A stretch of 64,000 nucleotides of DNA from contig NZ_JAHWXY010000001.1 of NCBI RefSeq assembly GCF_024281235.1, positions 868,001 to 932,000 of the forward strand, in the 5' to 3' direction. Below, piece by piece: positions 1-9,341 of the stretch (within the stretch, counting starts at the first letter, position 1; each line of letters begins with the position of its first letter). The notes beneath the pieces are model-generated. The model was not told the DNA's origin, did no database searches, and saw only the letters and a list, made by a program, of their open reading frames with translations. This DNA comes from Shinella daejeonensis. Its GTDB lineage: Bacteria > Pseudomonadota > Alphaproteobacteria > Rhizobiales > Rhizobiaceae. The position numbers were made by a program, and so were the translations under genes.

Positions 1-11
1 TTCGTGGTCAT
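1..11 (-). CDS. 5' end of a further smo-operon gene (possibly mannitol dehydrogenase), cut by window edge
   Basis: Only the start codon and the next two codons (Met-Thr-Thr) are inside the window. The start is preceded on the minus strand by GGAAGG eight bases upstream, a good Shine-Dalgarno. It follows smoS in the same direction. In rhizobial and Rhodobacter smo operons the gene after smoS is normally mtlK, mannitol 2-dehydrogenase, so that is the likely identity, but the sequence here cannot show it. Confidence 0.3.
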
Positions 12-60
12 GATCCAATCCTTCCGGACCGGGTCAAGGGCCGGTCCTGCCTTGATCGCG

Positions 61-161
61 ATGAATTCGGGGCGGCTCGACCGGAATTCATGAACGCGAC
101 CGATTCCAAAGTGATAGAACGGGATGCGGGCGGAAAACCGCGCTCCATTTCTCCGCATCCC
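61..161. repeat. Two consecutive hairpins in the gap after smoS
   Basis: An 8-base inverted repeat, ATGAATTC at 61-68 and GAATTCAT at 84-91, is followed by a stronger nested one: GGGATGCGG at 121-129 pairs with CCGCATCCC at 153-161, enclosing GCGG (130-133) and CCGC (138-141). They lie between smoS and the next gene of the operon. No T-run follows on the minus strand, so they look more like mRNA processing or stability elements, or partial terminators, than full terminators. Confidence 0.45.
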
Positions 162-201
162 GCTCTGGTGTCGTCATGGCCTCGCCGCGCGCCCGCGCGG
201 A

Positions 202-975
202 TCAGCTCATCCAGTTGCCGCCGTCGACATTGTAGGTCTGGGCGACGATGTAATCGCTCTCGGCGGAAGCGAGGAAGACAGCCATGCCGGTCAGATCCGC
301 AGCCGTCCCCATGCGACCGTAGGGAACGGCCTCGCCGACCAGCTTCTTCTTTTCGCCGGACGGCCGCTTCTCATATCTGGCGAAAAGCGCGTCGACGCCG
401 TCCCAATGCTCGCCGTCGACCACGCCGGGGGCGATGGCGTTCACATTGATGCCGTGCCGGATCAGATTGAGCCCGGCCGACTGGGTGAGGCTGATCACCG
501 CGGCCTTGGTGGCGCAGTAGACCGCCACAAGCGCCTCGCCACGCCGGCCGGCCTGGCTCGCCATGTTGATGATCTTGCCGCCACGGCCCTGCGCGATCAT
601 CTGTTTCGCCACGGCCTGCATGGTGAACAGCGTACCGGACACATTGATGGCGAACAGCCGCTCGTAGCTCTCGCGGGTGATTTCGACGATCGGCGCGAGA
701 TCGAACAGCGCGGCATTGTTGACGAGGATGTCGATGCCGCCGGCCTCGGCCACGCAGGCCGCGACCGCCGCGTCGATGGAGTCCTGCCGCGTCACATCCA
801 TTTCCACCGCATAGGCGGCCGCGCCGATTTCACCGGCGCTCGCGCGCGCCCGCTCGATATTGATGTCGGCGATGGCGACGCGCGCGCCCTCGCGCACGTA
901 GGCCTCGGCGAACGCCCGGCCGATGCCGCGCGCCGAACCGGTGATCAGCGCACTCCTGCCTTCCAGCCTTTTCAT
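202..975 (-). CDS. smoS: Sorbitol dehydrogenase, short-chain dehydrogenase family
   Basis: A 257-residue short-chain dehydrogenase that should oxidise sorbitol (D-glucitol) to fructose, and probably related polyols, with NAD+ in the cytoplasm. The N-terminal nucleotide-binding glycine pattern TGSARGIG is at residues 12-19, the NNAA structural motif at 86-89, catalytic Ser140, and the Tyr153-x3-Lys157 pair in YCATK. Length is typical of the family. Its start overlaps the smoK stop by four bases (ATGA), showing translational coupling. The substrate is inferred from the adjacent polyol ABC transporter; SDR sequence alone would not separate sorbitol from galactitol or arabinitol. Confidence 0.88.
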   Translation of the reverse strand: MKRLEGRSALITGSARGIGRAFAEAYVREGARVAIADINIERARASAGEIGAAAYAVEMDVTRQDSIDAAVAACVAEAGGIDILVNNAALFDLAPIVEITRESYERLFAINVSGTLFTMQAVAKQMIAQGRGGKIINMASQAGRRGEALVAVYCATKAAVISLTQSAGLNLIRHGINVNAIAPGVVDGEHWDGVDALFARYEKRPSGEKKKLVGEAVPYGRMGTAADLTGMAVFLASAESDYIVAQTYNVDGGNWMS

Positions 976-1973
976 CGGATCGCCTTTCCGGCGGCGTCGA
1001 AGCGATGGATGCGGCTGTCCTCGGGATCGAGGAAAACGGTATCGCCGTGACTGCCGGTGAAATCGCCGGACGCCCGCACCGTGAGGATGCCGATCTCCCC
1101 GGCGTTGACATGCAGGAAGGTGTCGGAGCCCAGATGCTCGGCGACGCCGACGGTGCCTTTCCAGCGGCCGCTCTCCTTCGACAGGCGGATGTGCTCCGGC
1201 CGGATGCCGACCGTATGCGCGCCGAAGGGCTCGGCAGCACCACCCTTGACGAAATTCATCCGCGGCGACCCGATAAAGCCGGCCACGAACAGGTTGTCCG
1301 GCCGATTGTAGAGATCGAGCGGCGAGCCGACCTGCTCGATGTTGCCGGCGTTCAGCACGACGATCTTGTTCGCCATCGTCATGGCTTCCACCTGGTCGTG
1401 CGTGACATAGACCATCGTGGTCTTGAGGCTCTGGTGCAATTCGCTGATTTCCAGCCGCATCGTCCCACGCAGCGCCGCATCGAGGTTCGACAGCGGCTCG
1501 TCGAAGAGAAAGGCCGACGGCTCGCGCACGATCGCCCGGCCGATGGCCACGCGCTGGCGCTGCCCGCCCGACAGTTGTCCCGGCCGGCGCTCCAGATAGT
1601 CGGTGAGGTTCAGCACCCGGGCGGCCTCCGTCACCTTCCTGTCGATCACCTCGGGGCTCACCTTGGCCATCTTCAGCGGAAAGGCGATATTGTTCTTCAC
1701 CGACATATGCGGATAGAGCGCGTAGGACTGGAACACCATGGCCAGTCCCCGCCGGGCCGGAGCAGCGCTCGTCACATCCTTGCCGTCGATCTCGATTGTG
1801 CCGCCCGTCGTATCCTCAAGACCCGCGATGAGGCGGAGCAGCGTGGACTTGCCGCAGCCCGAGGGGCCGACGAAGACCACGAATTCTCCATCCTCGATCG
1901 TGAGGTCGATGCCCGGAATGACCTGTGTGGTGCCGAAGCTCTTGTTGACGTTTTTCAGGACGATCCTGCCCAT
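972..1973 (-). CDS. smoK: Polyol ABC transporter ATP-binding protein
   Basis: A 333-residue ATPase of the MalK/UgpC type that powers import of sorbitol and mannitol through SmoF and SmoG. Walker [10 protein letters not shown] is at residues 36-44, the signature LSGGQRQR near 134, and Walker B with FDEPLSNLD follows. The C-terminal third carries the TOBE-like regulatory extension typical of carbohydrate importers. It lies between smoG (40-base gap) and smoS (4-base overlap) in one operon. Confidence 0.9.
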   Translation of the reverse strand: MGRIVLKNVNKSFGTTQVIPGIDLTIEDGEFVVFVGPSGCGKSTLLRLIAGLEDTTGGTIEIDGKDVTSAAPARRGLAMVFQSYALYPHMSVKNNIAFPLKMAKVSPEVIDRKVTEAARVLNLTDYLERRPGQLSGGQRQRVAIGRAIVREPSAFLFDEPLSNLDAALRGTMRLEISELHQSLKTTMVYVTHDQVEAMTMANKIVVLNAGNIEQVGSPLDLYNRPDNLFVAGFIGSPRMNFVKGGAAEPFGAHTVGIRPEHIRLSKESGRWKGTVGVAEHLGSDTFLHVNAGEIGILTVRASGDFTGSHGDTVFLDPEDSRIHRFDAAGKAIR

Positions 1974-2013
1974 GGGTTCCCTCCCCGGTCGTTTGGCCGG
2001 TCTTTCGTTCGTC

Positions 2014-2838
2014 TTACTTCACGGCGCCGAAGGTGAGGCCGCGGACAAGTTGTTTCTGGCTGAACCAGCCCATGATCAGGATGGGCGCGATGGCAAGCGT
2101 CGAGGCCGCCGAGAGTTTCGCCCAGAACAGCCCCTGCGGGCTGGAGAATGACGTGATGAAGGCCGTCAGCGGCGCGGCGTTGGTCGTCGTCAGCCGGATC
2201 GTCCAGAAGGCCTCGTTCCACGCAAGAATGATGTTCAGCAGCATGGTCGAGGCGATCCCCGGCACGGCCATCGGCGTCAGGACATAGACGATCTCGCCCC
2301 AGAGAGAAGCGCCGTCCATCCGCGCCGCCTCCAGGATCTCGCCGGGGATTTCGCGGAAATAGGTATAGAGCATCCACACGACGATCGGCAGGTTGATCAG
2401 CGTCAGCATGATGGTGAGGCCGATCCGCGTGTCCAGCAGGCCGAAGTCGCGGAAGATCAGGTAGATCGGCACCAGCACCGCCACCGCCGGCATCATCTTG
2501 GTCGACAGCATCCAGAGCAGGATGTCCTTGGTGCGCCGGGTCGGCGAGAAGGCCATCGACCAGGCCGCCGGCACGGCCACCAGAAGCGCCAGCAGCGTCG
2601 AGCCGAGCGACAGCACGACCGAATTCATGAAGGGCTTGAAGTAGTCGCGCTGGGTATGCACCGTCACGTAGCTTTCCAGCGTGAAGGACGGCACGAGGCT
2701 GAAGCCCTGGATGGCCTCCGGTTCCGTCTTCAGCGAGGTCAGGACGGTATAGAGGATCGGGAAGAAGATGATCAGCGCAACGAGCCAGGCGACGATCGTC
2801 GCGATGGTCTTGCGGCGGTTTGAAACGGCGCGGGCCAT
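2014..2838 (-). CDS. smoG: Polyol ABC transporter inner-membrane permease
   Basis: A 274-residue MalG-type permease with about six membrane segments, the first at residues 10-30. The cytoplasmic coupling loop contains the EAA-type sequence [12 protein letters not shown], which docks on SmoK. It forms the membrane channel with SmoF. It starts 15 bases after the smoF stop in the same operon. Confidence 0.88.
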   Translation of the reverse strand: MARAVSNRRKTIATIVAWLVALIIFFPILYTVLTSLKTEPEAIQGFSLVPSFTLESYVTVHTQRDYFKPFMNSVVLSLGSTLLALLVAVPAAWSMAFSPTRRTKDILLWMLSTKMMPAVAVLVPIYLIFRDFGLLDTRIGLTIMLTLINLPIVVWMLYTYFREIPGEILEAARMDGASLWGEIVYVLTPMAVPGIASTMLLNIILAWNEAFWTIRLTTTNAAPLTAFITSFSSPQGLFWAKLSAASTLAIAPILIMGWFSQKQLVRGLTFGAVK

Positions 2839-2853
2839 GATCTCCTCCTGTCC

Positions 2854-3726
2854 TTACTTGTCGAGGTTCTTGCCGACGGCGCGCATCAGGAAGATGGCGA
2901 CGACATTGGCGAGGATGACGGCGATGATGCCGCCGGCCGACGCGCCGCCGACATCGTAGCCGAGAAGCGCAGTACGGTAGATCAGGAACGGCAGGTTGGT
3001 CGAAGCGTAGCCCGGCCCGCCATTGGTGGTGACGAGAATTTCCGCATAGACGCCGAGCAGAAAGATCGTCTGGATCAGGATCACCACGGTGACGGCGCGC
3101 GCCAGATGCGGCAGCGTCAGATAGACGAACCGGCTGAAGGCGCCCGCGCCGTCCATTTCCGCCGCCTCCACCTGCTCTCCGTCAAGCGATTGCAGCGCCG
3201 TGAGCAGGATCAGCGTGGCGAAGGGCAGCCACTGCCAGGCGACGATGATGATGATCGAGAACAGCGGATATTGCGCGAACCAGTCCACCGGCTGGAAGCC
3301 GAGCGCCCGGTTGATGTCCGCCAGCACCCCGTATCCCGGATGCATGATCATGTTCTTCCAGATGAGCGCGGCCACCGGCGGCATGACGAAGAACGGCGAG
3401 ATGATCATGATCCGCACGATCCCCTGCCCCCACATCGGCTGGTCGAGCATCAACGCGATGGCGATACCGCCGACCACGGTGATCAGCAGCACCCCGCCGA
3501 CGATCAGAAGCGTGTTCCAGATCGACTGGAAAAACGCCGGATCGGTATAGAAATACTGATAGTTGAAGAGCCCGGCCCAGCTGACATTGGCCGGGTTCAG
3601 GAGGTTGTAGTTCTGGAACGAGAACCACAGCGTCATCGCCAGCGGCACGACCATCCAGACCAAAAGCAACACCACAGACGGCGCCAGCATCAGCCGCGCC
3701 AGACCACGCGTATTTTCCGTCGCCAT
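2854..3726 (-). CDS. smoF: Polyol ABC transporter inner-membrane permease
   Basis: A 290-residue MalF-type permease partner of SmoG. The coupling loop reads VEAAEMDGAGAF. The reading frame is open further upstream, to 3804, but the start at 3726 (MATENTRG) is preferred: it has GGGAGGGG just upstream and the first membrane segment then begins about 15 residues in, as expected. A 10-bp hairpin lies between this gene and smoE. Confidence 0.87.
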   Translation of the reverse strand: MATENTRGLARLMLAPSVVLLLVWMVVPLAMTLWFSFQNYNLLNPANVSWAGLFNYQYFYTDPAFFQSIWNTLLIVGGVLLITVVGGIAIALMLDQPMWGQGIVRIMIISPFFVMPPVAALIWKNMIMHPGYGVLADINRALGFQPVDWFAQYPLFSIIIIVAWQWLPFATLILLTALQSLDGEQVEAAEMDGAGAFSRFVYLTLPHLARAVTVVILIQTIFLLGVYAEILVTTNGGPGYASTNLPFLIYRTALLGYDVGGASAGGIIAVILANVVAIFLMRAVGKNLDK

Positions 3727-3823
3727 GAGACGGCCCCTCCCGATTGGCCGGAACCTCCGGCCGCCACAAGTCCCTTTTGCGTTCGGCAGGGCGCAATCCC
3801 GCATCCTGCCTGCCCGCCGGCAT

Positions 3824-3847
3824 CCTCTCCCCGAAAACGGGGAGAGG
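3824..3847. repeat. Intercistronic hairpin between smoE and smoF
   Basis: A perfect 10-base inverted repeat, CCTCTCCCCG (3824-3833) and CGGGGAGAGG (3838-3847), with an AAAA loop. It lies in the 203-base gap between the binding-protein gene smoE and the first permease gene. Hairpins at this place in ABC operons commonly protect the upstream mRNA or attenuate downstream transcription, which gives excess binding protein; that role is inference. The arm sequence also resembles intergenic palindromes dispersed in rhizobial genomes. Confidence 0.6.
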
Positions 3848-3929
3848 GGCGCGTGGTGCGGCCTGTTGTTTTCCTCTTCGCAGAAAAGAGGTCCCCGCAG
3901 GAATTATAGCCGCACCCCGGCTTTTCGCA

Positions 3930-5240
3930 TCACTTGATGTAACCGGCGCGTGTCATCTCGCGCACAGCGATCGTCTGGGCCTGCGCAAGCGCGTCATCCA
4001 CGGAAGACTGGCCCGCAAGCACCGCCGAGAAGAGCTGGCCCACCGTCGTGCCGAGGCTCTGGAACTCGGGGATCGCCACAAACTGGCCACCCGTATAGGG
4101 CACCGGCTTGACCGAGGGCTTGGTGATGTCGGCTGCGTCCATCGCCGCAAGGGTCGGCGCCGCGAAGGGAGCCGCCTTCTGGTACTCGGCGTTCTTGTAG
4201 AGCGAGGTGCGCGTGCCCGGAGGAACGTTCGCCCAGCCTTCCTTGCTGGCGACGAGTTCCGTATAGGCCTTGTCGGTCGCCCAGGAAATGAACTTCTGCG
4301 CGGCCTCGGCCTTGGTCGAGCTTGCCGGAACGGCGAGGTTCCACGACCACAGCCAATGGCCGTGGTTGCCGTTGCCGGTATCCGGGAAGATCGCGTAACC
4401 GACCTTGTCGGCGACCGTCGAGTCGTTCGGGTTGGATACGAAGGAGGCGGCGACCGTCGCGTCGATCCACATGCCGCACTTGCCCTGCTGGAACAGCGTC
4501 AGGTTCTCGTTGAAGCCGTTCGAGGAGGCGCCCTGCGGGCCGGCGTCCTTCATCATGTCGACGTAGAACTGGAGGGAAGCCTTCCATTCCGGCTGGTCGA
4601 ACTGCGGCTGCCAGTTCTCGTCGAACCAGCGGCCTCCGAAGGAGTTGTCGAGTGCGGTGAGGAACGCCATGTTCTCGCCCCAGCCGGCCTTGCCGCGCAG
4701 GCAGATGCCGTTGACGTCCGCATCGCGGTCGGTGATCTTGCGGGCGGCCTCGCCGATGAATTCCCAGGTCGGGGAATCCGGCATGGTGAGACCGGCCTTC
4801 TCGAACAGGTCCTTGCGATACATGATCATGGCGGATTCGCCGTAGAACGGCGCGGCATAGAGCTTGCCGTCCAGCGACAGGCCGCCGCGGATCGCCGGCA
4901 GCAGATCGTCGACATCGTAATCGTCGCCAAGCCCGTCGAGCGCGACCAGCCAGCCCTGCTTCGCCCAGATCGGGACCTCGTAGTTGCCGATCGTGACGAT
5001 GTCGTACTGGCCGCCCTTCGTCGCGATGTCGGTGGTCACGCGCTCGCGCAGCACGTTTTCCTCAAGCGTGACCCACTCGACCTGAATATCCGGATTCTTC
5101 GTCGTGAAGTCGTCCGTCAGCCCCTGCATGCGGATCATGTCGCCATTGTTGACCGTGGCGATCGTCAGCGTCTCGGCATGGGCGAAACCGCAAAGCAGAG
5201 CCGCCGTGCTCGCGCCCAGCATTAGGGTTCTCAAATTCAT
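3930..5240 (-). CDS. smoE: Sorbitol/mannitol-binding periplasmic protein
   Basis: A 436-residue family 1 extracellular solute-binding protein that captures sorbitol or mannitol in the periplasm for SmoFGK. The first 22 residues form a Sec signal peptide ending AHA before ETLTIATVNNGD. The mature length of about 414 matches sugar-binding proteins of this class. It is the first gene of the operon and is separated from smoF by a stable hairpin. Confidence 0.9.
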   Translation of the reverse strand: MNLRTLMLGASTAALLCGFAHAETLTIATVNNGDMIRMQGLTDDFTTKNPDIQVEWVTLEENVLRERVTTDIATKGGQYDIVTIGNYEVPIWAKQGWLVALDGLGDDYDVDDLLPAIRGGLSLDGKLYAAPFYGESAMIMYRKDLFEKAGLTMPDSPTWEFIGEAARKITDRDADVNGICLRGKAGWGENMAFLTALDNSFGGRWFDENWQPQFDQPEWKASLQFYVDMMKDAGPQGASSNGFNENLTLFQQGKCGMWIDATVAASFVSNPNDSTVADKVGYAIFPDTGNGNHGHWLWSWNLAVPASSTKAEAAQKFISWATDKAYTELVASKEGWANVPPGTRTSLYKNAEYQKAAPFAAPTLAAMDAADITKPSVKPVPYTGGQFVAIPEFQSLGTTVGQLFSAVLAGQSSVDDALAQAQTIAVREMTRAGYIK

Positions 5241-5260
5241 CGTATCCTCCCCGGAAGGTT

Positions 5261-5294
5261 ATGAGCATTTGCTTCGCTCATGGGCAATTACTCA
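5261..5294. promoter_or_regulatory. Candidate SorC-type operator upstream of smoE
   Basis: Two overlapping inverted repeats lie 21-54 bases before the smoE start. ATGAGC (5261-5266) pairs with GCTCAT (5276-5281). A longer pair, TGAGCATTTGC (5262-5272) and GCAATTACTCA (5284-5294), matches at 9 of 11 positions. Position and symmetry suit a binding site for the adjacent SorC-family regulator, but binding is inferred. Confidence 0.45.
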
Positions 5295-5393
5295 CATTTC
5301 CATGGCGCGAGTCAACGGTCATTCAATGCTGCGGTGCACAAGTGGCAGCCTGCAACTTGAATCCATTCGGAAATTTGCGGGGATAAAGGCCGC

Positions 5394-6347
5394 TCAGGCG
5401 GCCAGCAGGTGGCGCGCGGTCGTCTCGTCGGTGATGACACCGTTGATCATGCGACCGCGCAAGGCCGCCAGCAGCGCCGCATATTTGCGCGCGCCCTTGG
5501 CAAGACCCACGACCGTCGTCGTCTCGCGGGACGGCAACGGCACCGAGGCGACACGTTCGTTGATGCTGCCGTCGAGCAAGCGGCCGTCCCGATCGAACAT
5601 CCAGCCGCAGATCTCGCCCGCCGCCCCCTCGTCCATCAGCCGCGCCATTTCCTGCGGATCGAGGAAACCGTCGAGGCAAAGCGGTGCGTCCGCCCCCAGT
5701 TCGCCGATACCGACGAAGACCGCGTCCGCCTCGCGTCCAAGCTTCAGGGTGGATTGCACGAGGCTCTGGCGATGCAGCAGCGCCCGCTCCTCGGCCGAGG
5801 AGACGAGAACTGGCAGCGGCATCGGATAATGCCGCGCCTTGACCGCATCCGCCATGGAGAAGATGACGTTGTAATAGGCGGCCGAACCGTCGGGACCGAT
5901 ATTGCCGGTCAGCGACAGGATCCGGTGCTGCGGGCATTCCATCGGCGGCAGCTGGTCGATGGCGGCCTTGAGCGTACGCCCCGTGCCGACCGCCAGCACG
6001 ATCGGATCGGTCTTCCTGAGCCAGCGCTCGATTTCCGCAGCGCCCGCCTCGGCGATGCCGACCGTCGTCGAGGATGAGCCGGGATCGGCCGGCACCACGT
6101 CCACATGGACAAGATCGAACCGCTCGCGCAGGGCCTCGCCAAGTTCCATACAGGCGGCGATCGGATGATCGAGACGCACCTTGATCAGCCGTTCGGCGAC
6201 CGCCAGCGACACCAGCCGCTGCGCCGACTGACGGGAAATCCCCATCGCCGTGGCGATCTCGTCCTGCGTGCGGCCGGCGACATAATAAAGCCAGCCGGCT
6301 CTTGCCGCATCATCCAGCCGCCCGCCGGCTTCCATCCGCTTCGCCAT
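5394..6347 (-). CDS. SorC/DeoR-type sugar-responsive transcriptional regulator of the smo operon
   Basis: A 317-residue regulator with an N-terminal helix-turn-helix at about residues 27-47 (DEIATAMGISRQSAQRLVS) and a C-terminal sugar-phosphate-binding domain of the SorC family, with the characteristic AVGTGRTLKAAIDQL segment. It lies directly upstream of smoE in the same direction, 153 bases away, so it probably controls polyol uptake in response to a phosphorylated sugar or polyol. It would correspond to SmoC-like regulators of other alphaproteobacteria, though I cannot confirm orthology. The gap on its other side is shared with divergent preT. Confidence 0.8.
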   Translation of the reverse strand: MAKRMEAGGRLDDAARAGWLYYVAGRTQDEIATAMGISRQSAQRLVSLAVAERLIKVRLDHPIAACMELGEALRERFDLVHVDVVPADPGSSSTTVGIAEAGAAEIERWLRKTDPIVLAVGTGRTLKAAIDQLPPMECPQHRILSLTGNIGPDGSAAYYNVIFSMADAVKARHYPMPLPVLVSSAEERALLHRQSLVQSTLKLGREADAVFVGIGELGADAPLCLDGFLDPQEMARLMDEGAAGEICGWMFDRDGRLLDGSINERVASVPLPSRETTTVVGLAKGARKYAALLAALRGRMINGVITDETTARHLLAA

Positions 6348-6598
6348 GACCTGACCCGCCCTTTGTTCGAACTGCTGCCATCAAACCGGCCATTCTGTCA
6401 AACGCCCGAGGCCAGGCAAACGGACCGGCCGATGACCCTCCGGCCGTTGTCCGGAGCAAAAACATGACGCGCCGCGTCAGGGTTTATTGCGCTGCAACAC
6501 CTGAGAATCCGGCGTTTCCCGAAATTTTACCGTTTGATAAAAAAATAAAGCTGGGTTACCGTTCACCCATTCAAAGCCCACGCGAATGGGAGATAAAA

Positions 6599-7960
6599 AT
6601 GGGAACGACGCAATCTGGGATCCACGGAGGGCGGCTTGCGCCCGCCGATTACGAGAGAAACTTCTCCGATCTTCACCCACCCCTCGACCGGCACGAGGCC
6701 CTTGTCGCCGCCGACCGCTGTTACTTCTGCCATGATGCGCCCTGCGTGACGGCCTGTCCCACCGCCATCGACATTCCGATGTTCATCCGCCAGATCTCGA
6801 CCGGCAATCCGCTCGGTTCCGCCAGGACGATCTTCGATCAGAACATCCTCGGCGGCATGTGCGCCCGGGTCTGTCCCACCGAAACGCTGTGCGAGCAGGC
6901 CTGCGTGCGCAACACGGCCGAAAGCCGTCCGGTGGAGATCGGCCGTCTGCAACGCCATGCAACCGATGTGGCGCTTGCCGCCGGCCATCCGTTCTACAGG
7001 CGTCCCGAACGCAGCGGAAAGGCGGTCGCGGTGGTCGGAGCGGGGCCGGCCGGGCTTGCCTGCGCCCACCGTCTCGCGCTGAAGGGCCATGACGTCGTGA
7101 TCCTCGAGGCACGCGAAAAATCCGGCGGCCTCAATGAATACGGCATCGCCACCTACAAGACGGTCGATGATTTCGCGCAACGGGAGGTCGACTATGTACT
7201 CTCCATCGGCGGCATCGAGGTCAAACACGGCGTGAAGCTGGGGCGAGACTTCACGCTTTCCGACCTGATGGCCAATTTCGACGCCGTCTTCCTCGGCATC
7301 GGCCTTGCCGGCGTCAACGGCCTCGACGTCGAGGGCGAAAACCTGGCCGGCGTGGTCGACGCGGTCGATTTCATCGCCGGGCTGCGTCAGGCGCAGGACA
7401 AGGCTGAAATCCCCGTCGGGCGGCGCGTCGTCGTCATCGGCGGCGGCATGACCGCCATCGACGCCGCCGTGCAGGCGAAACTGCTCGGCGCGGAAGACGT
7501 GACGATCTGCTACCGCCGCGGCAAGGAGCATATGAACGCTTCGCCCTTCGAGCAGGATCTGGCCACCTCGAAGGGCGTGACGATCCGCCACTGGCTGCAA
7601 CCGCGCCGCATCGTCGCCCGCGAGGGCCGCGTGGCCGGCGTCGAGGTGGAATATACCGAACTGCGCGACGGCCGGCTTTCCGGAACGGGCGAGATCGGCA
7701 TTCTGGCGGCGGATCAGGTCTTCAAGGCGATCGGCCAGACCTTCGCGGCCGGGGGTCTCGCCAGCCTCGCCATGACCGGCGGCCGCATCGCCGTCGATGC
7801 CGACGGGCGCACCTCCATGGCCAATGTCTGGGCGGGCGGCGATTGCGTGCGGGCCGGCGAAGACCTGACGGTCACCTCCGTCGCACAGGGTCGCGATGCG
7901 GCCGAATCCATCAACCGGGCGCTGACCGCGGACACGCGGCAGGCCGTGGCCGTCGCCTGA
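6599..7960 (+). CDS. preT: NAD(P)H-dependent dihydropyrimidine dehydrogenase, small (electron-transfer) subunit
   Basis: A 453-residue flavin and iron-sulfur protein that passes electrons from NAD(P)H to PreA for reduction of uracil and thymine. Two [4Fe-4S] sites are shown by Cys41/44/49/53 and Cys88/92/98/102. An FAD-binding GxGxxG follows at 147-152 and an NAD(P)-binding GGGMTAIDAA at 281-290, as in the glutamate synthase small subunit and N-terminal DPD architecture. The frame is open from 6464, but 6599 is chosen because GGGAG lies just upstream and the protein then starts at the family position. preA follows after 13 bases. Confidence 0.9.
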   Translation: MGTTQSGIHGGRLAPADYERNFSDLHPPLDRHEALVAADRCYFCHDAPCVTACPTAIDIPMFIRQISTGNPLGSARTIFDQNILGGMCARVCPTETLCEQACVRNTAESRPVEIGRLQRHATDVALAAGHPFYRRPERSGKAVAVVGAGPAGLACAHRLALKGHDVVILEAREKSGGLNEYGIATYKTVDDFAQREVDYVLSIGGIEVKHGVKLGRDFTLSDLMANFDAVFLGIGLAGVNGLDVEGENLAGVVDAVDFIAGLRQAQDKAEIPVGRRVVVIGGGMTAIDAAVQAKLLGAEDVTICYRRGKEHMNASPFEQDLATSKGVTIRHWLQPRRIVAREGRVAGVEVEYTELRDGRLSGTGEIGILAADQVFKAIGQTFAAGGLASLAMTGGRIAVDADGRTSMANVWAGGDCVRAGEDLTVTSVAQGRDAAESINRALTADTRQAVAVA

Positions 7961-7973
7961 GGGAGTGAGAGAC

Positions 7974-9287
7974 ATGGCTGATCTTCGCAGCACCTTCGCC
8001 GGCATCGCCTCGCCCAATCCCTTCTGGCTCGCCTCCGCGCCGCCGACCGACAAGGCCTATAATGTCGAGCGCGCCTTCAGGGCCGGCTGGGGCGGCGTGG
8101 TTTGGAAGACCCTCGGTTCGGAAGGACCGCCGGTCGTCAACGTCAACGGCCCGCGCTACGGGGCGATCTGGGGCGCCGACCGCCGGCTTCTCGGCCTCAA
8201 CAACATCGAGCTTATCACCGACCGCGATCTCTATGTGAACCTGCGCGAGATGAAGCAGGTGAAGATGAACTGGCCGGACCGGGCGCTCGTCGCCTCGATC
8301 ATGGTGCCCTGCGTCGAGGAGGAGTGGAAGGCGATCCTGCCGCTCGTCGAGGAGACGGGAGCCGACGGCATCGAGCTGAATTTCGGCTGTCCCCACGGCA
8401 TGTCCGAACGCGGCATGGGGGCGGCGGTCGGTCAGGTGCCGGAATATATCGAAATGGTCGTGCGCTGGTGCAAGCAATATACCCGCATGCCGGTCATCAC
8501 CAAGCTGACGCCGAACATCACCGACATCCGCAAGCCCGCCCGCGCCGCCCACGCCGGCGGCACCGACGCCGTGTCGCTGATCAACACCATCAACTCGATC
8601 ACCTCCGTCGATCTCGACAGTTTCTCGCCCGAGCCCTCCATCGGCGGCAAGGGCAGCCATGGCGGCTATTGCGGCCCGGCGGTGAAACCCATCGCCCTCA
8701 ACATGGTGGCCGAGATTGCCCGCGACCCGGAAACCCGCAGCCTGCCGATCTCCGGCATCGGCGGCGTGACGACATGGCGGGACGCCGCCGAATTCCTGGC
8801 GCTCGGCGCGGGCAATGTGCAGGTCTGCACCGCCGCCATGACCTATGGCTTCAAGATCGTCGAGGAGATGATCACCGGCCTGTCGGGCTGGATGGACGCC
8901 AAAGGGCACCGGAGTCTTGCCGATATCGTCGGCCGCGCCGTGCCGAACATCACGGACTGGCAGTATCTCAACCTCAACTATGTCGCCAAGGCGCGCATCG
9001 ATCAGGACGCCTGCATCAAATGCGGCCGCTGCCACATCGCCTGCGAGGACACCTCGCATCAGGCGATCACCCAGTTCGTCGACGGCGTCCGGCATTTCGA
9101 GGTGCTGGAGGAAGAATGCGTCGGCTGCAATCTCTGCGTCAACGTCTGTCCGGTCGACAACTGCATCACCATGGTCGGCCTGGAACCCGGCACGCTCGAC
9201 CGGCGCACCGGCAAGCCCGTCGATCCCGATTACGCCAACTGGACGACCCATCCCAACAACCCGATGGCCCGCCAGGCGGCGGAGTAA
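7974..9287 (+). CDS. preA: NAD(P)-dependent dihydropyrimidine dehydrogenase, catalytic subunit
   Basis: A 437-residue subunit that reduces uracil or thymine to the 5,6-dihydro form, the first step of reductive pyrimidine breakdown. An FMN-binding TIM barrel fills most of the protein; the active-site loop is at 137-154 (NFGCPHG followed by GMGAAVGQ). Two C-terminal ferredoxin motifs start at Cys347 (CIKCGRC) and Cys382 (CVGCNLC). ATG at 7974 is preferred over GTG at 7965 because GGGAG (7961-7965) is correctly spaced. The loop position that holds the catalytic Cys in mammalian DPD is not Cys here; bacterial relatives may normally differ. Confidence 0.9.
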   Translation: MADLRSTFAGIASPNPFWLASAPPTDKAYNVERAFRAGWGGVVWKTLGSEGPPVVNVNGPRYGAIWGADRRLLGLNNIELITDRDLYVNLREMKQVKMNWPDRALVASIMVPCVEEEWKAILPLVEETGADGIELNFGCPHGMSERGMGAAVGQVPEYIEMVVRWCKQYTRMPVITKLTPNITDIRKPARAAHAGGTDAVSLINTINSITSVDLDSFSPEPSIGGKGSHGGYCGPAVKPIALNMVAEIARDPETRSLPISGIGGVTTWRDAAEFLALGAGNVQVCTAAMTYGFKIVEEMITGLSGWMDAKGHRSLADIVGRAVPNITDWQYLNLNYVAKARIDQDACIKCGRCHIACEDTSHQAITQFVDGVRHFEVLEEECVGCNLCVNVCPVDNCITMVGLEPGTLDRRTGKPVDPDYANWTTHPNNPMARQAAE

Positions 9288-9305
9288 GTCGCCGCCGCTC
9301 CAACG

Positions 9306-9333
9306 CACCCTTCCGCCGGCAGGCGGCGGGGTG
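9306..9333. terminator. Bidirectional terminator between preA and exoD
   Basis: CACCC (9306-9310) pairs with GGGTG (9329-9333) around an inner CCGCC-GGCA-GGCGG hairpin (9313-9326). The rightward side continues with TCTTCGTTT. It sits in the 54-base gap between two convergent genes and could serve both. Confidence 0.6.
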
Positions 9334-9341
9334 TCTTCGTT

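Noticed and set aside
90-449. 119-codon plus-strand frame near the left end
   Set aside because: Arg/Pro-rich shadow of smoS.
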